This document shows, one piece after another, positions 17,555-25,946 of a stretch of 64,000 bases of DNA (position 1 is its first letter; every line of letters begins with the position of its first letter). The position numbers and the translations under genes were made by a program. Origin of the DNA: Burkholderiaceae bacterium DAT-1 (lineage in GTDB: Bacteria; Pseudomonadota; Gammaproteobacteria; Burkholderiales; Chitinimonadaceae); assembly GCA_019084025.1 (NCBI GenBank), contig JAHRBI010000006.1, positions 351,071 through 415,070 of the forward strand, read 5' to 3'. The notes under the pieces are model-generated. The model had not been told where the DNA came from and searched no databases. It saw only the letters and a list, made by a program, of their open reading frames with translations.

Positions 17555-18721
17555 TTATTTCACAATAGGCAATCGGATGGTAAATCGCGCACCTTTTCCC
17601 AGTGCAGACTGAACCCCGATTTCTCCAGCATAGGCCGTAACCAAATTCCGTACAATTGCTAATCCCAACCCGGTCCCTTCTTTTCGAGTCGTGAAAAAGG
17701 GCTCAAACAAGCGCTCCTGAAGCTCTTGAGCAATACCGCAGCCGTTGTCCTCAACCTCCAGGAATGCATTGTCCCGATAAACATTCAGACGAACTGCAAT
17801 CCGGCCACCGTCCGTCGTTGCTTCAACCGCGTTCTCGAGCAGATTAATGACGCCGCCCAACATATCCTTTCCCGATACATTGACCCAGATGGGGGCATCC
17901 GGCATGGCGATGTGCCAATCACGATGCATCGCCCGTTCCTGCGGCTCCACCGTCTGCACAGCTTCGCTGACCAAATCTTTCAAATTGATTCGCTCGGTAT
18001 GAGCCTGCTGGCCACGTACGAAACTCAGCATGTCCTGAATCAGGCTTTCCAGATACCGCAACTGCCCAAGCGCTTTGTTGCTAAAGCGGATCCGGTCTGG
18101 CTCCTGCAATTGCTGTCGCGACAGATTTGCGACATAGAGCAGAGCGGTCGATAACGGTGTTCGGAGTTGGTGGGCTAACCCTGCAGCCATCTCCCCCATG
18201 GATGCGAGCCGTTTGTGGTGTTCGAGCTGACGCTGTAAACGCCAGCGTTCGCTCAAATCGGTCACCAGCACAATGCGTTCCCCGCCTCCCAGCGTCCGGT
18301 TAACCACGCCGATCCGCCGCTCATTGCCGGTTGGGTCAGTAAACTCGAACTCGCCAGATACCGCAGTTGCCTTCAAGGTACTTTCGACGCCTGCATGCCA
18401 GTCCTTACCGGTCAAACCGTCGCCAAATAACTCCAGCGCTGCCGCATTCGCCATACTGAGACACCCGCTCGGATCGATTTCGACCACACCTGCGGGCAAG
18501 CCATCCAGTAATGCTTCCAAGCGTGCAGACAAGGCCGCCTTCTCCTCGAATTGCTTGCGTAAAGCACCATTGGCCACAGCAAGTTCAGTGGTGAGCGAAG
18601 TCACTCGCTGCTCAAGCTCCTGATAGGACTCCACCAGTTGCCGCGATGCTTCAGTGAACAGAGAAAAGGCCTGTTCCAGCTCCGCGCGGTCCGCATTTTT
18701 GCGCTCGTCGTCCAGAGTCAT
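17555..18721 (-). CDS. fleS: Cytoplasmic sensor histidine kinase, FleS/FlrB type
   Basis: Kinase for FleR, 388 residues, with no membrane segment. Residues about 15-70 form a coiled coil, about 68-160 a PAS-like domain (LLDGLPAGVVEIDPSG), and then come the H-box with H184 (GLAHQLRTPLS), the N-box NLLENAVEAT and the G-boxes EVEDNGCGI and GTGLGLAI. The ATG at 18721 has GAGGAA 4-5 bases upstream. The in-frame ATG at 18754 has no ribosome site and sits inside a perfect TATAATG, so it looks like a -10 box rather than a start. Confidence 0.9.
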   Translation of the reverse strand: MTLDDERKNADRAELEQAFSLFTEASRQLVESYQELEQRVTSLTTELAVANGALRKQFEEKAALSARLEALLDGLPAGVVEIDPSGCLSMANAAALELFGDGLTGKDWHAGVESTLKATAVSGEFEFTDPTGNERRIGVVNRTLGGGERIVLVTDLSERWRLQRQLEHHKRLASMGEMAAGLAHQLRTPLSTALLYVANLSRQQLQEPDRIRFSNKALGQLRYLESLIQDMLSFVRGQQAHTERINLKDLVSEAVQTVEPQERAMHRDWHIAMPDAPIWVNVSGKDMLGGVINLLENAVEATTDGGRIAVRLNVYRDNAFLEVEDNGCGIAQELQERLFEPFFTTRKEGTGLGLAIVRNLVTAYAGEIGVQSALGKGARFTIRLPIVK

Positions 18722-18752
18722 GATTTCCTCTTGGGGGTTTGCCTTACCTTGC

Positions 18753-18758
18753 ATTATA
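18753..18758 (-). promoter_or_regulatory. Likely -10 box for fleS
   Basis: Perfect TATAAT on the minus strand, 31 bases upstream of the fleS ATG. TTGGCA lies only 14 bases further upstream, so the -35 is imperfect and an activator may be needed. No sigma-54 site (GG-N10-GC) is seen in the 205-base fleS/cheV intergenic region. Confidence 0.4.
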
Positions 18759-18866
18759 AAAATCTCAGGCTTTGCCAACTTTGATTGCACGTTACACAGA
18801 GCATCTTCCCCACACGTGCACAAAGATTGCAATCGACAAACTGGTTTATGCGCAATTCTGTGGCTA

Positions 18867-18893
18867 TAACGACTAAGGACAGCGCATCGACAA
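18867..18893 (+). promoter_or_regulatory. Possible sigma-28 promoter before the cheV operon
   Basis: TAAC (18867-18870), a 15-base spacer and ATCGACAA (18886-18893) give 3 of 4 and 5 of 8 matches to the FliA pattern TAAA-N15-GCCGATAA, with the CGA core kept. It is correctly placed about 35 bases before the cheV start. This is a weak match and should be treated as a candidate only. Confidence 0.25.
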
Positions 18894-18926
18894 GCGCTCG
18901 ACGACATCGGATACAGGAGCGGTAAA

Positions 18927-19898
18927 GTGTCAGACCTATTGAAGAATATCGACGCACGCACCAAGCTTGCAGGGACAAACAAGCTTGAAATCCTCCTGTT
19001 CACGCTGGGGCTCGACGAGCGCAGTGGTCGTCGCGAGAACTTCGGTATCAACGTCTTTAAAGTGCGCGAAGTCATGCGTACCCCGGAAATTACCCAGGCG
19101 CCCGACATGCCTCCCGCTGTAGAGGGCATGGTCAGCCTGCGCGGCATCCTGATTCCAGTGATTGATCTGGCTAAATACGTGGGTGTTCAGACTACAACCA
19201 AGCCGGAAATCATGATTGTGTCCGAATACAACGGACACACTCAGGGCTTCCTGGTCGAGGCCGTTGATACCATTCTGCGTCTGGACTGGTCACAAATGCG
19301 TGTTCCGCCCGAGATGCTCGCCAATACCTTGCGCGGACTAGTCACTGCGGTCACCGAACTTGAAAACAACAAGCTGGTGATGATGCTGGACGTTGAAAAA
19401 GTACTGGCTGAAACCAACGAAGCGGATGACTCCCACGAATTCCGCGCGATCCAGCCACAGGCAGATCTGATCGGAAAAACGGTCTTCTTTGCGGATGACT
19501 CGGCAGTTGCACGCAAACAGATTGAACGCACCCTTGATGCGCTGAAAATCAATTACGAATTTGCCATCAACGGTAAGAAAGCATGGGAAGCACTGCAAAA
19601 GATTGCCGTCTATGCTGAAACGCAGGGCAAGGCCGTTAAGGATCTCGTCCATATGATACTAACTGACGTAGAAATGCCGGAAATGGACGGCTACATGCTG
19701 ACCAAGCAAGTGAAAAGTGATCCGCGCTTTGCTGGCATTCCTGTCCTCATGCATTCGTCGCTGTCGGGCATGTCTAACCAGAAGCTCGGACAGTCAGTGG
19801 GGGTGGACGCGTATGTGGCGAAATTCGAGCCACAAAAGCTCACCGATGCAGTCGCGACGATGCTGCGTGGAAACTATGATGCGCCTTCGCATCGCTAG
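18927..19898 (+). CDS. cheV: Chemotaxis coupling protein CheV (copy 1)
   Basis: 323-residue fusion of a CheW-like coupling domain (about residues 20-165: GINVFKVREVMRTPEIT, VSLRGILIPVIDLAKY) and a receiver (about 175-315) with the acceptor Asp in ILTDVEMPEMDGYML. CheV couples receptors to CheA and may act as a phosphate sink. The start is GTG at 18927 with GGAGCGG upstream. A second, clearly paralogous cheV follows 23 bases downstream. Copy 1 has a short DERSGRRE insert before the GINVFK strand that copy 2 lacks. Confidence 0.92.
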   Translation: MSDLLKNIDARTKLAGTNKLEILLFTLGLDERSGRRENFGINVFKVREVMRTPEITQAPDMPPAVEGMVSLRGILIPVIDLAKYVGVQTTTKPEIMIVSEYNGHTQGFLVEAVDTILRLDWSQMRVPPEMLANTLRGLVTAVTELENNKLVMMLDVEKVLAETNEADDSHEFRAIQPQADLIGKTVFFADDSAVARKQIERTLDALKINYEFAINGKKAWEALQKIAVYAETQGKAVKDLVHMILTDVEMPEMDGYMLTKQVKSDPRFAGIPVLMHSSLSGMSNQKLGQSVGVDAYVAKFEPQKLTDAVATMLRGNYDAPSHR

Positions 19899-19921
19899 TC
19901 TATCGACCGGAGACATTCTTC

Positions 19922-20857
19922 ATGGCGCTTGATAACAGCACATTGCTCGAAGCGGTTGACGCGAGAACCAAGCTCGCCGGCTCGAACAAGATGGAAATCC
20001 TGCTGTTTTCCCTGGGTTCAAGGGAAACTTTCGGCATCAACGTGTTCAAGGTGCGCGAAGTCTCACAAACACCCAGGATCACCCGTACCCCGAATATGCC
20101 GGTCGGCGTTGAGGGCGTGATTTCCCTTCGCGGCAATATCATTCCGGTGATTTCACTCACACGCTTTGTTCGTCCTGCCGAATATGACAAGGACTCCGAA
20201 CAGACCATGATTGTGACGGAATTCTCCAAGCACACTCAGGGCTTTCTGGTGCATTCGGTTGATCGCATCATCCGTGTTGACTGGAACAAGGTTCGGCAAC
20301 CAGAGCAGATGCTGGCAGGTTCGCAGGCACTGATTACCGCCATCACCGAACTGGAAGGCGGGAGACTGGTGTCGATTCTGGACGTGGAACAGATTCTGTC
20401 CAGTGTCATCGGTGAAACCGTTGTTCCGGATATTCCGAAGGCCAATCTGGACACGGAAAAATTCATGTTCTTCGTGGACGACTCGATGGTCGCCCGCAAG
20501 GAAATCATTGGTGTGCTCGACAAGATTTCCGTGAAATACCATCAGGCCAACAATGGCAAGGAAGCCTGGGACAAATTGCAGAATCTGGCCAATCGCTACC
20601 AGCACGACGGAGAACGTCTGCAGGATCACCTGAAACTGATTCTGACCGATGCCGAAATGCCGGAAATGGATGGCTATGTGCTCACCAAGCACATCAAGTC
20701 GGACCAGAGATTCAAGGGCATCCCCGTAGTGATGCACTCTTCGCTGTCATCCAATGCCAATCGGGCAATGGGCAGCAGCGTAGGCGTGGATTCCTATGTC
20801 GCCAAGTTCGACCCGGTCATTTTGGCCGAAACCATTATGCCGTACCTGCAAATGTAA
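19922..20857 (+). CDS. cheV: Chemotaxis coupling protein CheV (copy 2)
   Basis: 311 residues with the same CheW-plus-receiver layout as the preceding gene. The two are clearly paralogous (shared LAGSNKMEILLFSLG / LAGTNKLEILLFTLG and ILTDxEMPEMDGY motifs), so this is a tandem duplication that has diverged. The receiver acceptor Asp lies in LTDAEMPEMDG. The ATG at 19922 has GGAG upstream. Different partner receptors for the two copies are plausible but not shown by sequence. Confidence 0.92.
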   Translation: MALDNSTLLEAVDARTKLAGSNKMEILLFSLGSRETFGINVFKVREVSQTPRITRTPNMPVGVEGVISLRGNIIPVISLTRFVRPAEYDKDSEQTMIVTEFSKHTQGFLVHSVDRIIRVDWNKVRQPEQMLAGSQALITAITELEGGRLVSILDVEQILSSVIGETVVPDIPKANLDTEKFMFFVDDSMVARKEIIGVLDKISVKYHQANNGKEAWDKLQNLANRYQHDGERLQDHLKLILTDAEMPEMDGYVLTKHIKSDQRFKGIPVVMHSSLSSNANRAMGSSVGVDSYVAKFDPVILAETIMPYLQM

Positions 20858-20923
20858 TACCCGGGCAAGATACCGCCCAGGCTCTGGCAGCTTGATATTC
20901 GCGCACCCGTGACGGAGTGAGTT

Positions 20924-21313
20924 ATGACAGACAAAAATATGCGCTTTCTGGTGGTCGACGACTTTTCGACGATGCGCCGTATTGTGCGGAACCTGCTCAA
21001 GGAGCTCGGGTTCGGTAACGTCGAAGAGGCGGAAGATGGGCAAGTGGCACTCCACAAGCTCAAATCCAGTACTTACGAGTTCGTAGTCACGGACTGGAAC
21101 ATGCCGAACATGACAGGGATCGAGCTATTGAAAGCCATTCGTGCTGATCCGTCACTCAAGCATCTCCCGGTTCTGATGATCACCGCGGAGGCGAAGAAGG
21201 AAAACATTGTCGAAGCAGCCCAGGCTGGTGCCAGTGGCTACATCGTCAAGCCGTTTACCGCCGCCACGCTGGATGAGAAGCTCGGCAAGATCTTTGCGAA
21301 CATGAACAAGTAA
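20924..21313 (+). CDS. cheY: Chemotaxis response regulator CheY
   Basis: Single receiver domain of 129 residues that binds the flagellar switch when phosphorylated. Acidic pocket D12/D13, acceptor D57 (VVTDWNMPN), T88-region (MITAEA) and K110-region (VKPFTA) are all present and match E. coli CheY in order and length. It lies 66 bases after cheV copy 2 and 10 bases before cheZ. Confidence 0.96.
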   Translation: MTDKNMRFLVVDDFSTMRRIVRNLLKELGFGNVEEAEDGQVALHKLKSSTYEFVVTDWNMPNMTGIELLKAIRADPSLKHLPVLMITAEAKKENIVEAAQAGASGYIVKPFTAATLDEKLGKIFANMNK

Positions 21314-21323
21314 GGAGGCGCGT

Positions 21324-22121
21324 GTGAGCAACCAGACCAACAACACCGGCGACTCTGACGAACTTCAGGCTCTGTTTGACAGCATCGTCAGCGCCTCGAC
21401 ACCCGCAGCGCCTCCAGAAGCAGCGCCCTCACCCGTAGAAGTGAGTGCAGGTGCAGTTGCGGATGCTGCAGCGGTGGCAGCCAATTTCGCGAACTTGGAC
21501 GAGCCCGCACGATCCATGTTCTCAAGCATCGGCCAGCTTACGCGAAAAATGCACGATGCCCTGCGAGAGCTTGGGTATGACAAGTCCCTAGAGAAAGCTG
21601 CGGCAGCCATCCCGGATGCGCGAGACCGGCTATCTTATATCGCCACACTGACCGAGCAGGCAGCAAATCGGACATTAAATGCCATCGATGTTGCTCAGCC
21701 CATTCAGGATAAGGTCGAGGCTGAATCCGAAGTGCTGAGTAGAGAATGGGATCGCCTGTTTAACAAACAAATGACTGTGGATGAATTCCGCGATCTGGCG
21801 ATCAAAACACGAGAGCATCTGAAGCGCACCACCGACCAGGCTCGCTCGACTAATCAGCAATTGCTGGAAATCATGATGGCTCAGGACTTCCAGGATCTGA
21901 CAGGTCAGGTGATCAAGAAGGTGGTGGAAATGGCCAAGGAAATGGAAGGCGGCCTGCTTGAGTTCTTGGTGCAATTCTCGCCTGCAGCGGGCAAAACCCC
22001 AACGGTGGCAGATACTTCACCCGATCTACTCAATGGACCGGTTTACAAGACAGAAGGCCGCACCGACGTCGTCACGAATCAGGAACAGGTCGACGACTTG
22101 CTGGCCAGCCTGGGATTCTGA
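21324..22121 (+). CDS. cheZ: Protein phosphatase CheZ
   Basis: Dephosphorylates CheY-P. The 265-residue helical protein carries the CheZ signature MMAQDFQDLTGQVIKKV (catalytic Gln in QDFQDLTGQ) and ends in the CheY-binding amphipathic peptide VDDLLASLGF. The N-terminal 50 residues are Ala/Pro-rich and probably flexible. The start is GTG at 21324 with AAGGAGG upstream. Pairing with cheY is typical. Confidence 0.95.
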   Translation: MSNQTNNTGDSDELQALFDSIVSASTPAAPPEAAPSPVEVSAGAVADAAAVAANFANLDEPARSMFSSIGQLTRKMHDALRELGYDKSLEKAAAAIPDARDRLSYIATLTEQAANRTLNAIDVAQPIQDKVEAESEVLSREWDRLFNKQMTVDEFRDLAIKTREHLKRTTDQARSTNQQLLEIMMAQDFQDLTGQVIKKVVEMAKEMEGGLLEFLVQFSPAAGKTPTVADTSPDLLNGPVYKTEGRTDVVTNQEQVDDLLASLGF

Positions 22122-22180
22122 TCCCCGGAAAGGGGCACGCATAATGTGCTGCCCCTGACTCACTTTGTAAGGATAGGGAC

Positions 22181-24178
22181 ATGAGCGATTTCAGCGGTAT
22201 GGAAGAGCTGCTTCAGGACTTCCTGATGGAAGCCTCTGAATTGCTCTCCGACGTGGACAACAAACTGGTCGAACTGGAAAAGCGTCCGGGCGACAAGCAG
22301 TTGCTCAACGAAATCTTCCGTGGCTTTCACACCATCAAGGGTGGAGCAGGCTTCCTGAATGTCGATTCTCTGGTCAACCTGTGCCATCGCACGGAAAACC
22401 TGTTCGACAAGCTGCGAAACTCAGAGATTTCACTGACGTCCGAACTGATGGATGTGATTCTCGCCGCAACAGGTGTAGTGCGGGACATGTTCGGTTATCT
22501 CGGGCAAGCACGCATGCCAGCTGCGGCAGATCCTACCCTGATCGCCCAGCTAGATGCCGCGCTGGAAGGCAAAGAAGTAAGCGCATCTGCTCCCCCACCT
22601 CCAGCACCTGCACCAGCGCCCGCTGCTGCCCCTGCATCAGCCCCCGCGCCAGCTTCCGTCATGAGTGCTGCACAGCGACCGGATGAACCGGACTGGGTAC
22701 AGCTCTACGAGGGCTTGCTTGGCCCATCTGCCACATCAGCTCCAGCACCTGCCATGACCGCTCCTGTCCCTGCCCCAGCACCGACTCCTGTTGCAGCGCC
22801 TGCACCCGCACCTGCCGCCGCGCCCGCTCCACTCGCGGCAGCGCCGGTTCCTGCACCTGCACCCAAGCCCCCCATGCCCGCTCCAGCGCCTGGTGGTTTG
22901 GCAAGCGCACCAACGGGTGTCAAGCCTGCAGCGGCACAGCAATTGTCTACGCAGGAAACCACCATTCGGATTGATACCGTCCGCCTGGATCAGGTATTGA
23001 ATTTGTCCGGCGAAATCGGCCTGACCAAAAACCGGCTCACCACACTGCGTACCGATATCCTGCAGGGTCGAACCGACACAGGGACACTGAAAGCGCTGGA
23101 TGAAGCAATTGGCCAGCTCGATCTGCTGGTCAGCGACCTGCAAAATGCGGTGATGAAAACCCGTATGCAGCCTATCGGCCGCTTGTTCCAGAAATATCCT
23201 CGCCTGGCACGAGATCTTGCTCGCCAACTCGGGAAAGACGTCGAACTGGTCATTTCCGGTGAGGAAACCGAACTCGACAAGACCATGCTGGAGGACTTGA
23301 ATGATCCGCTGGTTCACTTGGTTCGCAATGCCGTTGATCACGGTGTCGAAACCATCGAGGAACGTAACCAGCTTGGCAAACCGCCCAAGAGCATCGTGAC
23401 GCTGTCAGCGACACAGGTCGGCGACCATATCCTGATCGATATCGCCGATGACGGCAAAGGTATGCGCCCGGATGTGCTGCGTCGCAAAGCCGTCGAAAAG
23501 GGCATTATCGACCTCGAAGCAGCCAATAGTCTGGATGACAAGCAGGCGCTGCAGCTGGTGTTCCTGCCCGGTTTTTCCACCAAGGATCAGATTTCGAGTA
23601 TCTCCGGTCGTGGCGTGGGCATGGACGTGGTCAAGACCAACATCCAGAAGCTCAACGGCCGTATCGATATCTCGTCCACCGTCGGCGAAGGTACACGCTT
23701 CACCATCTCGCTGCCGCTGACACTGGCGATTCTGCCGGTTCTTGTGGTCAAGGTCTGCAATCAGCCATTTGGTGTGCCGCTGGCCATGGTGCGCGAGATT
23801 ATCCCGATCCGCTCCGATCAGGTGCAGGAAGTATCCGGCCGCGCCACCATCGTCGTTCGCGACGAGGTACTCTCGGTTCGATCGCTGGCGCGTCTAATTG
23901 GCTGGGAAGAAACTCAGTCGCCACAATTCGGCGTACTGATGCAGTCGACCGAACACTCTTTCATCCTTGCCATTGATAGCTTTGTCGGTCGTGATGATGT
24001 GGTGATTAAGCCTCTGCAGAATATCCGGCCGCGCGGCATTGCCGGTGCAACACTGTCCGGCGATGGTTCGGTTGTACTGGTACTGGATATGGAAGATTTG
24101 CTGGCATCCAGCACCTCCGAGCAGTCTGCAATCAAGAGTGATCTGTTCGTTCAGGCATTGAGCAAAGAAACAAGCTAA
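22181..24178 (+). CDS. cheA: Chemotaxis histidine kinase CheA (no recognisable P2 domain)
   Basis: Central kinase of the chemotaxis array, 665 residues. P1 has the phospho-accepting H50 in GFHTIKGGAGF. P3 dimer, P4 kinase (HLVRNAVDHGVE, DIADDGKGM, SGRGVGMDVV) and P5 CheW-like domains run from about residue 255 to the end. Between P1 and P3, where P2 (CheY/CheB docking) normally lies, there is only an Ala/Pro repeat from about 131 to 255. It is broken once by a non-repeat motif around residues 165-182 (DEPDWVQLYEGLLG). The ribosome site AAGGATAGGG precedes ATG 22181. Confidence 0.95.
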   Translation: MSDFSGMEELLQDFLMEASELLSDVDNKLVELEKRPGDKQLLNEIFRGFHTIKGGAGFLNVDSLVNLCHRTENLFDKLRNSEISLTSELMDVILAATGVVRDMFGYLGQARMPAAADPTLIAQLDAALEGKEVSASAPPPPAPAPAPAAAPASAPAPASVMSAAQRPDEPDWVQLYEGLLGPSATSAPAPAMTAPVPAPAPTPVAAPAPAPAAAPAPLAAAPVPAPAPKPPMPAPAPGGLASAPTGVKPAAAQQLSTQETTIRIDTVRLDQVLNLSGEIGLTKNRLTTLRTDILQGRTDTGTLKALDEAIGQLDLLVSDLQNAVMKTRMQPIGRLFQKYPRLARDLARQLGKDVELVISGEETELDKTMLEDLNDPLVHLVRNAVDHGVETIEERNQLGKPPKSIVTLSATQVGDHILIDIADDGKGMRPDVLRRKAVEKGIIDLEAANSLDDKQALQLVFLPGFSTKDQISSISGRGVGMDVVKTNIQKLNGRIDISSTVGEGTRFTISLPLTLAILPVLVVKVCNQPFGVPLAMVREIIPIRSDQVQEVSGRATIVVRDEVLSVRSLARLIGWEETQSPQFGVLMQSTEHSFILAIDSFVGRDDVVIKPLQNIRPRGIAGATLSGDGSVVLVLDMEDLLASSTSEQSAIKSDLFVQALSKETS

Positions 24179-24185
24179 GCCAAAG

Positions 24186-24212
24186 GGGCTGCACGGCTTC
24201 CGCATGCAGCCC
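24186..24212 (+). terminator. Hairpin after cheA
   Basis: GGGCTGCA and TGCAGCCC form an 8-bp perfect stem with an 11-base loop, 7 bases after the cheA stop, followed by GCTTTCG. The T-tract is poor, so termination would be partial. It separates cheA from the EAL/HDOD gene. Confidence 0.4.
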
Positions 24213-24259
24213 GCTTTCGCCCAGCATGCCGAATGGCGCAACCGCATCCGTGAGCCAAG

Positions 24260-25477
24260 ATGAACAAAAGCGCATTTATCGGACGCCAACCAATCGTCAA
24301 CAGACAACAGCAAATCATTGGATATGAGTTGCTGTTTCGTCTAGACCAGCATGCAGATTCCGCCGAGTTTTCCAGCGATATGCAGGCAGGCACCACCGTA
24401 TTGGTCAACACCCTGTCAGACATGGGCGCAGAATGGCTGGTGGGAAACAAACTCGCCTTCATCAATGTTGCCGCCTCGATGCTTGAAAGCAAGTTCATCG
24501 AACTGCTTCAACCACAGCGGGTCGTGATCGAAATTGTCGAGTCCGTCAATGCCACACCGGAGCTGGTACAACGCGCCAGGGAACTACGCGCAAAAGGCTT
24601 CGGTATCGCCTTGGATGATTTTGCCTATTCATCGCAAGTTGCTCCATTTCTGGAAATCGCCAGTTACGCGAAGCTCGATATTCAAAGCTTGGGTCTGGAC
24701 AATGTGCAGGGAATGTCGCGCGAGCTACGCAAATTTTCCATGCTGCAAATTGCGGAGCGAGTGGAAACGCGAACCGAATTCCGCCATTGCATGGATATCG
24801 GACTGGATGCGTTTCAGGGTTATTACTTTGCCAAACCGGAAACCCTATCGGCAAAGGTCATTAATCCCGCCTACACCAACATTCTTAATCTGCTGAATAT
24901 GCTCCGCAATAATGCGGAAATGATAGATATCGAGAATGCGCTTAAACGCGATGTTGCACTGTCATTCAAGCTGCTGCGCTACATCAATTCAGCAGGCTTC
25001 GGCTTATCGTGCGAAATTAACTCTTTCCGTCATGCCGTAACGATACTCGGTTACCAGAAACTGTATCGCTGGCTCACTTTGTTGCTGGTCACCGCCAGTC
25101 CGGACTCGAGCAGTTCGCCTGCATTGATGAAAACAGCCATTACACGCGGTCGCCTGGTGGAGTTACTGGGTCAGCATATGCTGGATGGGCCAGATCTCGA
25201 TAACCTGTTTATTGTGGGCGTATTTTCATTACTGGATGTCATGCTCGATATGCCCATGCCGGACATTCTGGATACGCTGCTGCTCCCGGCAGCAGTGCAG
25301 GATGCGCTATTGGAACGCAGTGGCTTGTATGGCCCCTTCCTCAAGCTTGCAGAAGCCTGTGAGGACCCCGAAATGGCAGATGTCACCGACCTCTGTAGCC
25401 TGCTGCAAATTACACCGCACATGCTAAACAAGGCACATGTGTCTTCCTTGCAGTGGGTGGAAGAATTGGGCGTGTAA
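24260..25477 (+). CDS. EAL-HDOD signalling protein with degenerate EAL domain
   Basis: 405 residues in two parts. Residues 1-195 are an EAL-like fold, but the EAL signature is lost: YELLFR stands where the active-site glutamate motif would be, and other metal-binding residues are not evident. Residues 200-395 are an HDOD domain (LSFKLLRYINSAGFG, RHAVTILGYQKLYRWL). Such YuxH-type proteins are usually inactive as phosphodiesterases and act as regulators; the Vibrio homologue CdgJ affects motility. Position directly after cheA suggests a role in motility control. The stop codon lies in the loop of a 10-bp hairpin (25465-25489). Confidence 0.88.
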   Translation: MNKSAFIGRQPIVNRQQQIIGYELLFRLDQHADSAEFSSDMQAGTTVLVNTLSDMGAEWLVGNKLAFINVAASMLESKFIELLQPQRVVIEIVESVNATPELVQRARELRAKGFGIALDDFAYSSQVAPFLEIASYAKLDIQSLGLDNVQGMSRELRKFSMLQIAERVETRTEFRHCMDIGLDAFQGYYFAKPETLSAKVINPAYTNILNLLNMLRNNAEMIDIENALKRDVALSFKLLRYINSAGFGLSCEINSFRHAVTILGYQKLYRWLTLLLVTASPDSSSSPALMKTAITRGRLVELLGQHMLDGPDLDNLFIVGVFSLLDVMLDMPMPDILDTLLLPAAVQDALLERSGLYGPFLKLAEACEDPEMADVTDLCSLLQITPHMLNKAHVSSLQWVEELGV

Positions 25478-25489
25478 ATCACGCCCAAT
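25465..25489. terminator. Hairpin spanning the EAL-HDOD stop codon, shared with dut
   Basis: ATTGGGCGTG - TAAAT - CACGCCCAAT is a perfect 10-bp stem whose 5-base loop begins with the TAA stop of the EAL-HDOD gene. The convergent dut gene ends 8 bases beyond (25497). It could terminate both transcripts, though T-tracts are lacking on each side. Confidence 0.55.
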
Positions 25490-25496
25490 CCTGTAA

Positions 25497-25946
25497 TCAC
25501 CCCTTGCCGGTGCTACCAAATCCACCCTCGGCACGTTCACTGGCTTCGAACGAATCCACAATATTGAATCCAACCTGCACCACCGGCACCATCACCATTT
25601 GCGCGATGCGTTCCATAGGCTGAATCACAAACGCATCCTTGCCTCGATTCCACACCGACACAAAAATCTGCCCTTGATAATCAGAATCGATCAGTCCAAC
25701 CAGGTTACCCAGCACAATACCGTGCTTGTGCCCTAAGCCCGAACGCGGCAGCAGCATCGCAGCAAGCGACGCATCACCGATGTGGATGGCCATGCCGGTC
25801 GGCACCAAAGTGGTTTCTCCGGGCTGCAAAGTTAGAGGGGCATCTAGACAGGCGCGCATGTCCAGGCCGGCGGATCCGCTGGTTGCATAGGCCGGCAACT
25901 GCTCATGCAGGCGGGCGTCCAAAATTTTTACGTCAATAGAGGTCAT
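25497..25946 (-). CDS. dut: dUTP diphosphatase (dUTPase)
   Basis: Hydrolyses dUTP to dUMP and pyrophosphate, keeping uracil out of DNA and feeding dTMP synthesis. The 149-residue trimeric-type protein has its motifs in order: [39 protein letters not shown], and the C-terminal glycine-rich arm [10 protein letters not shown]. It overlaps the coaBC stop by 4 bases (ATGA), so the two are translationally coupled, a common coaBC-dut arrangement. Confidence 0.97.
   Translation of the reverse strand: MTSIDVKILDARLHEQLPAYATSGSAGLDMRACLDAPLTLQPGETTLVPTGMAIHIGDASLAAMLLPRSGLGHKHGIVLGNLVGLIDSDYQGQIFVSVWNRGKDAFVIQPMERIAQMVMVPVVQVGFNIVDSFEASERAEGGFGSTGKG

Noticed and set aside
22571..22945. Repetitive DNA considered as a possible tandem repeat or CRISPR-like array
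   Set aside because: The repetition is codon-level Ala/Pro coding within cheA; there are no regular direct repeats with unique spacers.
22659..23341. Gly/Ala/Arg-rich minus-strand frames opposite cheA
   Set aside because: They mirror the Ala/Pro repeat of the CheA linker on the other strand and are a composition artefact.
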